Assembly: GCA_021770065.1 (NCBI GenBank)
Contig: JAETRR010000027.1
Span: 1-54,150, forward strand
Direction of reading: 5' to 3'
DNA: 54,150 bases
Source: Lachnoclostridium sp.
Lineage (GTDB): Bacteria > Bacillota > Clostridia > Lachnospirales > Lachnospiraceae
The translations under genes and the position numbers were made by a program. Of this stretch, positions 16,903-26,459 are shown piece after piece. Below the pieces are notes generated by a model that did no database searches, was not told where the DNA came from, and saw only the letters and a list, made by a program, of their open reading frames with translations. Every line of letters starts with the position of its first letter. Position 1 is the first letter of the stretch.

Positions 16903-18468
16903 ATGAAGACAAAATTTAAGCATTTACAGAAAATAAACCGGCAGAGAGTACTGATATTTTTCTGGCTGACAATGCTGCCCTTAATCTGTTGTGCCGCTTA
17001 TTGCCTTAAAACAGGCAATCTGATCGGAGAAGTTTATCTGCCTGCTTCCGGCTGGAATGATGAGATAAGCTATTACAAACAAGTGGAGAGCATGGTAATG
17101 TATGGACGCCCTATGGGGTATTTCGGATATGCAGAGAATCATGCCCTGATTGGCGGATTTACTGTCTGGAGCCCGGTCCTTATATTTCCATGGTATTTGT
17201 GGGGGCTGCTATTCGGGTGGAATCTTTTATCACCAATCTTCTGTAATATTGTGCTGATGATGCTCGCCCTCGGGGCATTCTGCATTCTGGCTAAGCCCGA
17301 TTGGAAGCAGAGCGCATGGCTTACAGTTTTTTATATGTTATTTATACATTTTACCAGATATGCCCTGTCCGCACAGGTAGAGACGGTGGTATATTCTGTC
17401 CTGATTGCGGCAGTCGGTCTTGCATATGCTTTGCGGCGCTCTTTTTCCTATAAAAAAATCATAGCATTTTATATCATATCTACAGTACTGGTTCTTATGC
17501 GGCCGTACTTTGTTTTGCTGGCATGCATTCCGGCATATTATCTGTATAAGCAGAACAGAAAATATCTGGGCCCGGGAATTGGAGTCCCTTTTATACAGAT
17601 TATACTTTATTTTCTGATGACCCATTATTTCTGCTCTCCTTACTTAAACGGAGAAGGTCTTGTGGGAGGCAGCTGGATAGGAGTATTTCTTGAAGAGGGA
17701 ATACTTTCCGGGCTTAAGAATTTTATATATTTGTTTTTATCCTCTCTGGATACATATATGGGGTATCTGGGAAGCTCCCTTTCTACCGGGAATTCTTATG
17801 CGGAAAATGCGAGTATCATGTTTGCTGTCGTATTTGTATTGTTCTGCTACAAGCTGTTTCTGGCGGTTCAACACAAAGAGAAGGAAAAAATTCTCTGGAA
17901 CGGCTTCTGGGTTCTGTATTTCATAGCAATGTTTCTGGCAGTTATCTTTTTATTTGGGATCGCCAGCGGACAGAAACACACACTCTGCTTTACGGTAATC
18001 GGGCTTACAGCCCTTGCCATGGAGGGAGTAGAGATGCCGAAAATGCTTATGATGTGCTTTTTGATGTTGTATTTATTTGCATTCCAGTCAGCAGACGGAG
18101 GGTATGACTGGGGAATTCCGTATGGAAATGAAGAACTGAGGGCGGAAGTTCAGAAGGGGAAAGAGGCCCTGCAGGATCAGATGAAGGTGACAGAGGAGCT
18201 TTCTTTTGACAATACACTTTTATGGGTATTTGACGATGTGGTAGAGGAGAACTATGTATTTAGCAGATGGCAGATGCTTTATGCGGTTCCGGGGGGAATT
18301 GGGATCAATATGTGTCTGTTTGACACGATTTCCCCGGATCTGACGAATATTCAGTCAAAATACATATTTGTCGCAGCAGGAGGCAGGACAGACAGCCATT
18401 GCCGGGAGACCGGCATGAAGGTGCTGGCAGAATATGGAGATTCCGTCGTCTATCAGCTCAGGGATTAA
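16903..18468 (+). CDS. Polytopic membrane protein, GT-C-like
   Basis: A 521-aa protein with about ten hydrophobic segments. A short outside loop after the first segment carries acidic residues (GWNDEISYY), the usual place of the catalytic acid in GT-C enzymes that use Und-P-sugars outside the membrane. A soluble C-terminal domain follows (about 415 to the end). I start at ATG 16903, since AAAGG lies 7 nt ahead and the -10 box excludes the ATG at 16858; ATG 16897 is an alternative. It is 13 nt from a GtrII-type gene. No family is certain and the function is inferred. Confidence 0.6.
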   Translation: MKTKFKHLQKINRQRVLIFFWLTMLPLICCAAYCLKTGNLIGEVYLPASGWNDEISYYKQVESMVMYGRPMGYFGYAENHALIGGFTVWSPVLIFPWYLWGLLFGWNLLSPIFCNIVLMMLALGAFCILAKPDWKQSAWLTVFYMLFIHFTRYALSAQVETVVYSVLIAAVGLAYALRRSFSYKKIIAFYIISTVLVLMRPYFVLLACIPAYYLYKQNRKYLGPGIGVPFIQIILYFLMTHYFCSPYLNGEGLVGGSWIGVFLEEGILSGLKNFIYLFLSSLDTYMGYLGSSLSTGNSYAENASIMFAVVFVLFCYKLFLAVQHKEKEKILWNGFWVLYFIAMFLAVIFLFGIASGQKHTLCFTVIGLTALAMEGVEMPKMLMMCFLMLYLFAFQSADGGYDWGIPYGNEELRAEVQKGKEALQDQMKVTEELSFDNTLLWVFDDVVEENYVFSRWQMLYAVPGGIGINMCLFDTISPDLTNIQSKYIFVAAGGRTDSHCRETGMKVLAEYGDSVVYQLRD

Positions 18469-18481
18469 GGGGAGGAAGCTT

Positions 18482-20116
18482 ATGAAAGCATATCTGGATG
18501 AACTGTCCTGTTATCTGAAGCATAAAGGGTATATGATTTCCGTGATTCTGGCGGCTGTTATCAGCTATGGGTATGCAGCTGTTAATACGACGGTCAGTAT
18601 AGATGATACAAGGGGAGATTTTTATTTAGGGAGCGGACATGTCATGCTTTCGGCAGGAAGGTTTGGAATGACATTTTTTTCAAAACTTCTGGGAGATTTT
18701 AATGAGTATGTCTATCATTCCTTTGCCGTCGATGTTATCTCTGTAGTATTTTTTTTGTGGGCGGCCGTTAATTTCTGTATATTGTTCCGCAGGATTGCCC
18801 GAAAAGAGATTGGAATGCTTCCCTGCACGGTATTTTCCTGTATCTTGATTTCTTATCCGCTTATGAATGAGATATGGGAATATACGATGGCCAATTTGTG
18901 CGTATGTGTGGAATTCTTCTGCGTATCCGTCGCGGTTTTACTGGTCTATAACCAGATTCACCATAAATGGAATAGAATGGAGCTGACAGGCAGTGCTCTG
19001 CTTCTTATGCTGGTCTGCGCAGCCTACGAGTCTCTGGTAAGTGTCTATATCTTTCTGGTTTTTGCAGTGCTGGCGCTGCAGGCTTTGTACGGAGCAGATA
19101 AGGAAAAGAGCATAAAGGAAATTTTAAGGCAGGGAATGATTTATGCGGGCATTCTGGCCGGAGGGTTTATACTGAAAGTGATTGTGGCCCGCCTGATTTT
19201 AGTCTTGTTTCATCTGTCAAAAACATCAACGGGGCAGGTGGGAATTATCTGGGGGCAGGTGAGTATTGCGGAAGGCCTCTATGATTTGTTAAAATCCATG
19301 AAATTTATTTATATAACAGAAGCAATTATCTATATGCCTCTGACAGAGTTTATATTGTGTATGCTTCTTTTATCCGGTCTGGCAGTGTTCCTTGTAATCA
19401 GAAGTAAGAATCCGGGGCTGCTGCTCCCCTTTGGCGGAATGCTTGTTTCGCCGTTTCTGTTATGCTTTCTGCAGGGAACCTATACTCCGTACCGGGCCTG
19501 CCAGGTGTTTTCAGTATTTACGGCCTTTACGCTGCTGCTTGTGCTGACTGTTCTGGGGCAGGGCAGAAAGAAGGCGATGCGGCTGGCATTTTATGCGGCA
19601 GGGGGCGGGTGCCTTCTGCTTTCCCTGCACCAGGCAGTGTACCTTAATTATTTTCTGACCCTGAATCATCTCCGCTGGGAAGAGGAACAGAGAGTGATAT
19701 GCAATATTTCGGACGAATTAGGCAGAAATTATAATACGGACAAGCCGGTTGTATTTACGGGCTGCTATCATCTGAGTGAAGGAATTATGGAGGCTGCGTC
19801 TATTTCAAAAGACAGTATCCGGTGGAAAATATATGCACGTGAATTTGCAGACTTTTATGGAGTGGACTATAATGAAGTTTATGAATATTACGGAAGGAAG
19901 ATCCCCTCTACAAATGTGCAGTCTGTTCTTGAGTGGGCCAGTTATGCAGACAGGGCTTACCAGGAATTATTCCGGTACTGCGGATTTCACTGTGGGGAGC
20001 CGGACGCTGATATGAGGCAGGAAGCGGCCGAATATGTGGAAAAAAACGAAATGCCGGGATATCCCAGGAGGGGATATATTCTTGACATGGGAGATTATAT
20101 TATTGTAAATTTTTAA
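18482..20116 (+). CDS. GtrII-type membrane glucosyltransferase-domain protein
   Basis: A 544-aa polytopic protein with the GtrII (PF14264-like) look: an early outside loop with SIDDTRGDFYLGSGH followed by LSAGRFGMTFF, then about ten membrane segments. A soluble tail at about 420-544 lies outside. GtrII-family proteins move a sugar from Und-P onto surface glycan. The start at 18482 has GGGGAGG just upstream. The partner GtrA and GtrB-like proteins are at 30269-31646, so it may be the third part of that system. The sugar moved is unknown. Confidence 0.72.
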   Translation: MKAYLDELSCYLKHKGYMISVILAAVISYGYAAVNTTVSIDDTRGDFYLGSGHVMLSAGRFGMTFFSKLLGDFNEYVYHSFAVDVISVVFFLWAAVNFCILFRRIARKEIGMLPCTVFSCILISYPLMNEIWEYTMANLCVCVEFFCVSVAVLLVYNQIHHKWNRMELTGSALLLMLVCAAYESLVSVYIFLVFAVLALQALYGADKEKSIKEILRQGMIYAGILAGGFILKVIVARLILVLFHLSKTSTGQVGIIWGQVSIAEGLYDLLKSMKFIYITEAIIYMPLTEFILCMLLLSGLAVFLVIRSKNPGLLLPFGGMLVSPFLLCFLQGTYTPYRACQVFSVFTAFTLLLVLTVLGQGRKKAMRLAFYAAGGGCLLLSLHQAVYLNYFLTLNHLRWEEEQRVICNISDELGRNYNTDKPVVFTGCYHLSEGIMEAASISKDSIRWKIYAREFADFYGVDYNEVYEYYGRKIPSTNVQSVLEWASYADRAYQELFRYCGFHCGEPDADMRQEAAEYVEKNEMPGYPRRGYILDMGDYIIVNF

Positions 20117-20135
20117 TAGCGGTTTTACGCTTATT

Positions 20136-20265
20136 TGGAAGGATATTACGGGACTGGAAAACAGTAATATACTGACAGTGCACAAATCAATTTACAGACA
20201 CATGTACTTGTGACTGGAAATTGATTTAGGTTAAGGTGTACTGGAAGGATATTACGGGACTGGAA
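20136..20265 (+). repeat. 24-bp direct repeats flanking a hairpin
   Basis: A 24-bp sequence beginning TGGAAGGATATTACGGGACT occurs at 20136-20159 and again, identically, at 20242-20265. Between them a perfect 10-bp inverted repeat, AAATCAATTT (20184-20193) and AAATTGATTT (20218-20227), encloses a smaller CACATG/TTGTG dyad. The second copy ends just before the AGGAGG of the CDP-sugar operon. It may be a regulatory leader, tandem protein-binding sites or a duplication scar. Confidence 0.6.
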
Positions 20266-20283
20266 TAGGAGGATAATAAGACA

Positions 20284-21066
20284 ATGAAGGTTGTATTGCT
20301 GGCCGGAGGTCTTGGTACCAGAATTTCGGAAGAATCACAATTTAAGCCGAAGCCTATGATTGAGATCGGAGGAAAACCGATCCTGTGGCATATTATGAAG
20401 GAATATGCTTATTACGGCTTCTGTGAGTTTATTGTCTGTGCAGGGTATAAGCAGGAAATCATTAAAGACTGGTTTGCCAATTACTTTTTACATAACAGTG
20501 ATGTTACCTTTGACTTTACCGGCGGAAAGAATAATATGACGATCCATGATCACCACTGTGAGCCCTGGAAAGTAACAGTGGCGGACACAGGACTTCATAC
20601 CATGACGGGAGGGCGCATTAAGCGCATCCAGCCATATGTGGGGGATGAGCCCTTTATGATGACTTATGGAGACGGAGTCTGCGATGTGGATATTTCCAGC
20701 CTTGCCGATTTTCACAAAAGCCATGGAAAGATAGCGACCCTGACGGCGGTGCTCCAGGAGCAGCAAAAAGGTGTATTGGATATTGGCGGAAATAACGCCG
20801 TGAAATCATTCCGGGAAAAGAATCTGATGGACGGAGTACCCATTAATGCGGGATATATGGTTTTGAACCCGGAGGTTTTTGATTATATCGACGATGATCA
20901 GACAATCTTTGAGAAGGTAACTCTGGAAAAACTGGCGGAAAAAGGGGAGCTTATGTCCTTCCTCCACAAAGGCTTCTGGCAGTGCATGGATAATAAAAGG
21001 GAAATGGATTTTCTGGAACGCTGCTGGGAACAGGAAAATGCGCCCTGGAAAAAGTGGGAAGACTAA
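20284..21066 (+). CDS. rfbF: Glucose-1-phosphate cytidylyltransferase
   Basis: This 260-aa enzyme makes CDP-glucose from CTP and glucose-1-phosphate, the entry step of CDP-deoxysugar synthesis. The nucleotidyltransferase start LAGGLGTRISEES (6-18), FKPKPMIEIGGKPILWHIM and the MMTYGDGVCDVD block with the metal-binding Asp are characteristic of RfbF/DdhA rather than of UTP- or dTTP-using relatives. It has an AGGAGG site, and the next genes are the dehydratase and RfbH, as in classical ddh clusters. Confidence 0.95.
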   Translation: MKVVLLAGGLGTRISEESQFKPKPMIEIGGKPILWHIMKEYAYYGFCEFIVCAGYKQEIIKDWFANYFLHNSDVTFDFTGGKNNMTIHDHHCEPWKVTVADTGLHTMTGGRIKRIQPYVGDEPFMMTYGDGVCDVDISSLADFHKSHGKIATLTAVLQEQQKGVLDIGGNNAVKSFREKNLMDGVPINAGYMVLNPEVFDYIDDDQTIFEKVTLEKLAEKGELMSFLHKGFWQCMDNKREMDFLERCWEQENAPWKKWED

Positions 21067-21084
21067 AGACAACGGAGAACAGAC

Positions 21085-22146
21085 ATGTTTGATATGAAAT
21101 TTTATGAGAAAAAAAGAGTTTTTGTAACCGGACAAACAGGATTCAAGGGTACATGGCTCTGCAAAATGCTGGTTCAGGCAGGGGCAGAGGTAACAGGCTA
21201 TGCACTGGAACCGCCCAAAGATCCGTCGCTGTTTGAGATTTCGGGGATTCAAAAGGGGATAACCTCAATCATAGGAGATATCCGGGAGAATGATTTACTT
21301 AAGAAGGCTTTTGATACGGCGCAGCCGGAGATCGTGATTCATCTTGCAGCCCAGCCGCTTGTGAGGGAAAGCTACCGGAATCCCAGGCTTACTTACGAGA
21401 CAAATGTTATGGGAACGGTGAATATTCTGGAATGTGTCCGCCAGAGCGGCTGTGTGAAGTCCTTTTTAAATGTAACAACCGATAAAGTATACCGCAACCG
21501 GGAATGGGAGTGGGGATACCGGGAAAACGAGGAACTGGACGGATACGATCCCTATTCAAATTCCAAATCCTGTTCGGAGCTGGTGACACACAGCTATAAA
21601 AATTCCTTTTTTTCCGGGAAAGAGACAGAAAAGCCGGCGATATCTACTGCAAGAGCGGGCAATGTAATCGGCGGCGGAGACTTCGCGGCGGACCGGATCA
21701 TTCCGGACTGCGTCCGGGCGGCTTTGTCCGGTAAGCCCCTGGCAGTGCGCAATCCTTACTCTACACGTCCCTATCAGCATGTTCTGGAGCCTCTGTATGC
21801 CTATCTGATGATTGCGGCAGAACAATATAAGGATCCGTCTCTGGCCGGGTGGTACAATGTGGGACCGGAAGAGGGTGACTGTTACACAACGGGAAATCTG
21901 GCAGAATTGTTTGCGAAGCACTGGGGAGGCATGGAATGGAAGAATGAGTATGACGGCGGACCTCATGAAGCAAATTTTTTAAAGCTGGACTGTTCCAGAT
22001 TAAAAAAGACATTTGGCTGGCATCCCCGCTGGAATCTGGATATGGCAGTCCGGATGACAGTGGAGTGGACAAAATGCTGGGCAGAGCATGGAGATGCAGG
22101 CGCCTGTATGGAAGAGCAGATTCGTCTGTTCATAGGAGAAAAGTAG
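21085..22146 (+). CDS. rfbG: CDP-glucose 4,6-dehydratase
   Basis: This 353-aa extended SDR converts CDP-glucose to CDP-4-keto-6-deoxyglucose with tightly bound NAD+. TGQTGFKG (15-22) is the form typical of CDP-glucose dehydratases. The TTDKVY segment (131-136) and Tyr157-x3-Lys161 (YSNSK) complete the active site. It is 18 nt downstream of rfbF with GGAGA ahead. Its product is the substrate of RfbH at 24214. Confidence 0.94.
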   Translation: MFDMKFYEKKRVFVTGQTGFKGTWLCKMLVQAGAEVTGYALEPPKDPSLFEISGIQKGITSIIGDIRENDLLKKAFDTAQPEIVIHLAAQPLVRESYRNPRLTYETNVMGTVNILECVRQSGCVKSFLNVTTDKVYRNREWEWGYRENEELDGYDPYSNSKSCSELVTHSYKNSFFSGKETEKPAISTARAGNVIGGGDFAADRIIPDCVRAALSGKPLAVRNPYSTRPYQHVLEPLYAYLMIAAEQYKDPSLAGWYNVGPEEGDCYTTGNLAELFAKHWGGMEWKNEYDGGPHEANFLKLDCSRLKKTFGWHPRWNLDMAVRMTVEWTKCWAEHGDAGACMEEQIRLFIGEK

Positions 22147-22147
22147 T

Positions 22148-24196
22148 ATGGCAGGCATTCATGGAAAAAACTCCGGTGCAGAAATCAGAAGCGGCCGGAT
22201 ACCGAAACTGCTGTCTTTTGGAAGTGTCATGCTGCTGGAAGCGGTGATTGCTTATTTCTTTTTATATACAGATTTTATCCGCAAATCATTGTGGGGAACC
22301 GTGAATTATGATATATTGTTCTATGTTGTTTTTGCAGTGTCGGCGGTTTTATCCTGTATCATGTTCCATTATCTCTTCCGTTCACAGAAGATTTTTACCG
22401 CTGAACCGGAGGAAAACCGGAAAAGAGAGTGGATTTTAGAAGGGATTGTGTATATTGCCGGTTTTGCGGTATTAGGTGCGTCATTTGTAAATGCGCCTTT
22501 TACACCGGCGGCGAATACCCATTATCTTCCATGGCATGCCAGCAGACGGACACAGATGCTTGTGTTCATTGCGGCAGTCTGGCTGGCATTTGAGATAAGA
22601 ATGTATATGAGCAGGGAAAGCCGGGGGGACATACATACTGTTCATATAAAGGCAGTGCAGTTATTGCTGGCTCTGCTGGCCGGATGGAGCATTTATCAGC
22701 CCGACTGCTTTTTGCAGGATACCAGCATGTATCACGGGGATGCATATTTTAATTCTGTTTACAGAGTGATGCATCTGCAGCCGTATAATGAGATTAACTG
22801 CGGCGTATACGGGTTTTACGGAATTATTCTGGCTCCTTTTACGAAACTGCTGGGCGGAGATTTTAGAGCCTGTGTGCTTGTATTGGCTGCTCTCACAGTT
22901 TTATGTGTTCTTTGTTATTTTTATGTTTTAAACAAACTGGTACATAATAGCTGGCTCCGGATTGCGGGCAGTATCGGGGCGGCGTGCACCTTTACTTCCT
23001 CCTGGCAGGCACTTTACCTGCAGCTGTGGCCCCATCGCTTTATTTTTACCGGTTTTGTGCTGGCATTTATTGTGTGGAAAAAAACAGTCAGTCCAGAAGG
23101 GAAAAAGTGGAGTTTTATTGCGATTGCGCTGCTTATATTGTCTCTGGTGTGGAATCTGGAGACAGGAATTGCCTGTGTTCTGGCTTATGCAGGAAGCGAT
23201 ATGGTATCCTGCCTTCAGGAGCATCCGCTGACATCGGGCATTGTATGGAAAAAGCTTCTGCGGAATATACTGACAGCCCTGCTGTCGGCAGGCGGAGCAT
23301 ATCTGTTTGTGGGAATTTATAATCTGTGTGCAGGTGAGAGCTTTCCTTCTGTGCAGGCGTTTTTATTTCCCTTTGTGAATAACCCGTATGTGGCTTACTT
23401 AAATATAGAACTTCCCCTGGTTCCAAGTGCGTGGATGCTGTTTTGCGCACTGCTTGGCATTGTGATATGTGTGATACTGTGGAGCACATGTCTGTGTAAA
23501 GGAAAAGGAAGAAATGATAAGATTGTGAATCTGGCGGCATGCGCAATAACCGCCGCAGTTCAGTTCGTGTATTATGTAAATCGGGCCGTGTACGGAAACC
23601 TTTTTATTGTTCTTCCGGCGGCAGTTATTATGATGGCTTTTCTGGCCGAGTATTCGGGGCGGAGAGAAATCTTTAGAAGCAGCCGGTTTGGGAACGGTAT
23701 TTTCCGGGGAGCGGCAGTGGTACAGACAGTGATCCTGGTTCTTGTGGCGGGAATGGGAGTCTGCAAATTCCTGCCCATAGAAATTGAACGGGATAAAGCC
23801 AGAGATATGCAGCCGGTAGAAGAACTGGCAGCAGTCATTGCCGGAGGCGTCCCGGCAGATACTCCTGCCATAGGAATCGGCCTCCCGGCCATCTACAGCT
23901 ATCTGGGATGGGACACAAATTTTTATGCCATTGATATGGCGGATCTTGATGTGGCTCCGGCAGAATGCAAAAGTTACATTTACAGGGTTCTGGAGAATGC
24001 AGAGGACATCTTCATTGATGAAAGAGTGCTGGATTCTTTAAAAAACGCTCCCCAGGGAATCAGGGGAGGGGATACAGAGCTTAACAGACTGGCAGAAGAC
24101 GCTCCCGCGGTCATAGACAGTTTTCTGGCTGCCCATGAAGTGCGTTGGGAATGTGAGATAGCCGGATACAGGTATACTTATTACGGGAAAATCTGA
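22148..24196 (+). CDS. Large polytopic membrane protein, GT-C-like, unknown
   Basis: A 682-aa protein with about twelve or more hydrophobic segments. The outside loop after the first group of segments (about 190-230) contains SMYHGDAYFNSVYRVMHL, whose His-Gly-Asp is a candidate catalytic acid, and a soluble domain (about 560-682) ends the protein. It lies inside the CDP-sugar gene run, only 1 nt after rfbG. I therefore infer that it may transfer that special sugar from an Und-P carrier. No named family is recognised with confidence; it could instead be a polymerase or transporter. Confidence 0.5.
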   Translation: MAGIHGKNSGAEIRSGRIPKLLSFGSVMLLEAVIAYFFLYTDFIRKSLWGTVNYDILFYVVFAVSAVLSCIMFHYLFRSQKIFTAEPEENRKREWILEGIVYIAGFAVLGASFVNAPFTPAANTHYLPWHASRRTQMLVFIAAVWLAFEIRMYMSRESRGDIHTVHIKAVQLLLALLAGWSIYQPDCFLQDTSMYHGDAYFNSVYRVMHLQPYNEINCGVYGFYGIILAPFTKLLGGDFRACVLVLAALTVLCVLCYFYVLNKLVHNSWLRIAGSIGAACTFTSSWQALYLQLWPHRFIFTGFVLAFIVWKKTVSPEGKKWSFIAIALLILSLVWNLETGIACVLAYAGSDMVSCLQEHPLTSGIVWKKLLRNILTALLSAGGAYLFVGIYNLCAGESFPSVQAFLFPFVNNPYVAYLNIELPLVPSAWMLFCALLGIVICVILWSTCLCKGKGRNDKIVNLAACAITAAVQFVYYVNRAVYGNLFIVLPAAVIMMAFLAEYSGRREIFRSSRFGNGIFRGAAVVQTVILVLVAGMGVCKFLPIEIERDKARDMQPVEELAAVIAGGVPADTPAIGIGLPAIYSYLGWDTNFYAIDMADLDVAPAECKSYIYRVLENAEDIFIDERVLDSLKNAPQGIRGGDTELNRLAEDAPAVIDSFLAAHEVRWECEIAGYRYTYYGKI

Positions 24197-24213
24197 AGAA
24201 AAGGAGACAGAAG

Positions 24214-25557
24214 ATGTTTGAAAACAAAACGGAGGCAGAGGCCAGAGAAGAAATTCTGGGGCTTGTAGAGGAATACTGCAGTAAATATCATAATCAGAAA
24301 AAAGAGTTTGCACCGGGGGATCGCATTTCTTATGCCTCACGTGTTTATGACCGGGAGGAGATGCGCAATCTGGCAGACTCTGCACTGGAATTCTGGCTCA
24401 CCTCCGGCAGGTACACCAGGGAATTTGAGACGGAATTTGCAAAATATTTAGGCGTAAAGTACTGTTCTCTGGTAAATTCCGGATCATCTGCGAATCTGAA
24501 TGCATTTATGGCGCTGACCTCTCCGCTTCTGGGAGAGCGCCAGGTAAAGCCGGGAGATGAGATGATTACGGTGGCGGCAGGCTTTCCTACCACGGTAACT
24601 CCGGCTATCCAGTACGGTGTGGTTCCGGTCTTTGTAGATGTAACGATTCCCCAGTATAATCTGGATGTGCTTCAGCTGGAAGCGGCTTTATCAGATAAGA
24701 CGAAGCTTGTGATGGCGGCCCATACCCTTGGCAATCCCTTTGATCTGAAGGCGGTCAGGGAATTCTGCGATCGGCATAATCTGTGGCTGATTGAAGATAA
24801 CTGTGATGCCCTCGGCTCAGTCTATTGTATGGATGGAGAGGAGAAGCTGACGGGAACGATCGGAGACATTGGAACTTCATCCTTCTATCCGCCCCATCAT
24901 ATGACGATGGGAGAGGGGGGAGCTGTCTACACCAGCAATGCCCTTCTCAATAAATGCATCCGCTCTTTCCGTGACTGGGGCCGTGACTGCGTCTGCGCTT
25001 CCGGACAGGATAATCTCTGCGGCCATCGTTTTGACAGGCAGTACGGGGAACTGCCCCTGGGCTATGATCACAAGTATGTGTATTCCCATTTTGGATATAA
25101 TTTAAAGGCAACGGATATGCAGGCAGCCATAGGCTGTGCACAGCTTAAGAAATTTCCTGCTTTTGCAGAGCGCAGAAGACACAACTTCTGGCGTCTGAAG
25201 GCTGCTCTGGCAGGAACAGAAGAGAAGCTTATTCTTCCGGAGGCATGCGAAAATTCCGATCCAAGCTGGTTTGGATTTCTGATTACCTGTAAAGAGGGAA
25301 CAATACGGAATAGTCTTGTGTCTTACATGGAACAGCACAATATTCAGACAAGAATGCTCTTTGCAGGGAATCTGCTTAGGCATCCCTGCTTTGATCAGAT
25401 GCGGGCATCCGGGAAAGGCTATCGTGTGATCGGCGATCTGGCAAACACAGATCGGATCATGAAGGATTCTTTCTGGGTAGGCGTATATCCGGGGATGACA
25501 GATGAGATGATTGATTATATGGCGCAGATTATAAGAGAGGGTGCAGAAATCTGCTGA
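24214..25557 (+). CDS. rfbH: CDP-4-keto-6-deoxyglucose 3-dehydrase (E1, RfbH)
   Basis: This 447-aa enzyme uses PMP and a [2Fe-2S] cluster to remove the C3 hydroxyl of CDP-4-keto-6-deoxyglucose. The fold is that of DegT aminotransferases, but the lysine is replaced by His228 in PPHHMTMGEGG, the hallmark of E1 that prevents transamination. Cys259, Cys261 and Cys268 (DCVCASGQDNLCG) fit the cluster ligands, with Cys197 a likely fourth. E1 normally needs a flavin/[2Fe-2S] reductase (E3, DdhD/AscD); no such gene is in the window. AAGGAGA precedes the ATG. Confidence 0.94.
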   Translation: MFENKTEAEAREEILGLVEEYCSKYHNQKKEFAPGDRISYASRVYDREEMRNLADSALEFWLTSGRYTREFETEFAKYLGVKYCSLVNSGSSANLNAFMALTSPLLGERQVKPGDEMITVAAGFPTTVTPAIQYGVVPVFVDVTIPQYNLDVLQLEAALSDKTKLVMAAHTLGNPFDLKAVREFCDRHNLWLIEDNCDALGSVYCMDGEEKLTGTIGDIGTSSFYPPHHMTMGEGGAVYTSNALLNKCIRSFRDWGRDCVCASGQDNLCGHRFDRQYGELPLGYDHKYVYSHFGYNLKATDMQAAIGCAQLKKFPAFAERRRHNFWRLKAALAGTEEKLILPEACENSDPSWFGFLITCKEGTIRNSLVSYMEQHNIQTRMLFAGNLLRHPCFDQMRASGKGYRVIGDLANTDRIMKDSFWVGVYPGMTDEMIDYMAQIIREGAEIC

Positions 25558-25568
25558 GAGGGATATGC

Positions 25569-26459
25569 ATGGAGAGACGGAAAGTAAAGGCAGGCATTAT
25601 CGGAACGGGGAACATAGGAACAGATATTCTGATGAAGCTTAGGCGTTCGGATATTCTGGAGTGCGGAATATTCGCGGGCAGAAATCCCGACTCCCCGGGA
25701 ATTCAGAGGGCCCGGGAAATGGGAGTTCCTGTTTCTGCGGATTCCATTCATGCAATTGAAGAAAATCCGGACTGCTGTGAGATTGTATTTGATGCAACAT
25801 CGGCAGGCGTGCATGCAATAAATGCCCCTGTTTTAAAGCGGCTGAATAAATTCGCCATCGATCTCACGCCCGCACATGTGGGGAAGTTCTGTGTCCCGGC
25901 GCTGAATATGGAGGAATGCTTAAAAGAGTGCAATGTGAACATGATTACCTGCGGGGGACAGGCTACGATCCCCATAGTCCAGGCAATTGCCGAGGTACAT
26001 CCGGACACGAGATATATTGAAATTGTCGCCACAATTGCATCCAGGTCAGCGGGACCGGGAACGAGGGACAATATTGATGAGTTTACCCAGACCACAAGGG
26101 ATGCCCTGACAGAGTTTACGGGAATTAAGAATACAAAAGCAATTATTATATTAAATCCGGCAGAACCGCCCATCACGATGCATAACACCATATATGCATT
26201 GATTGATCATCCCGATATGGAAGCTCTGCAAAAAAAGGTGCGCCAGGCTGAGGCGAAAATCCGAAAATATGTTCCCGGGTATAAGATTGTCATGGAACCA
26301 GTGTTTGAAAACGGAAGAGTAACGGTCTCTCTGCAGGTGACGGGTCTGGGGGATTTTCTTCCAAAGTATTCCGGAAATCTGGATATCATTAATTGTGCCG
26401 CAATTGAGATTGCGGAAAATTACGCGAGGCGGAAAGTTTCAGGTGGTGCAGATGGCTAA
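25569..26459 (+). CDS. Acetaldehyde dehydrogenase (acetylating), MhpF/DmpF family
   Basis: This 296-aa NAD-dependent enzyme interconverts acetaldehyde and acetyl-CoA, and in its family it forms a channelling complex with the aldolase encoded next. The Rossmann motif GTGNIGTD (12-19), the catalytic Cys128 (ITCGGQATIP) and a C-terminal dimerisation domain with LGDFLPKYSGNLDI are all clear. Its gene overlaps the aldolase start by 8 nt. The pair usually serves aromatic catabolism, yet no such genes are here; the neighbours are CDP-sugar enzymes. It may run towards acetaldehyde to feed a biosynthetic aldol step. Confidence 0.93.
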   Translation: MERRKVKAGIIGTGNIGTDILMKLRRSDILECGIFAGRNPDSPGIQRAREMGVPVSADSIHAIEENPDCCEIVFDATSAGVHAINAPVLKRLNKFAIDLTPAHVGKFCVPALNMEECLKECNVNMITCGGQATIPIVQAIAEVHPDTRYIEIVATIASRSAGPGTRDNIDEFTQTTRDALTEFTGIKNTKAIIILNPAEPPITMHNTIYALIDHPDMEALQKKVRQAEAKIRKYVPGYKIVMEPVFENGRVTVSLQVTGLGDFLPKYSGNLDIINCAAIEIAENYARRKVSGGADG

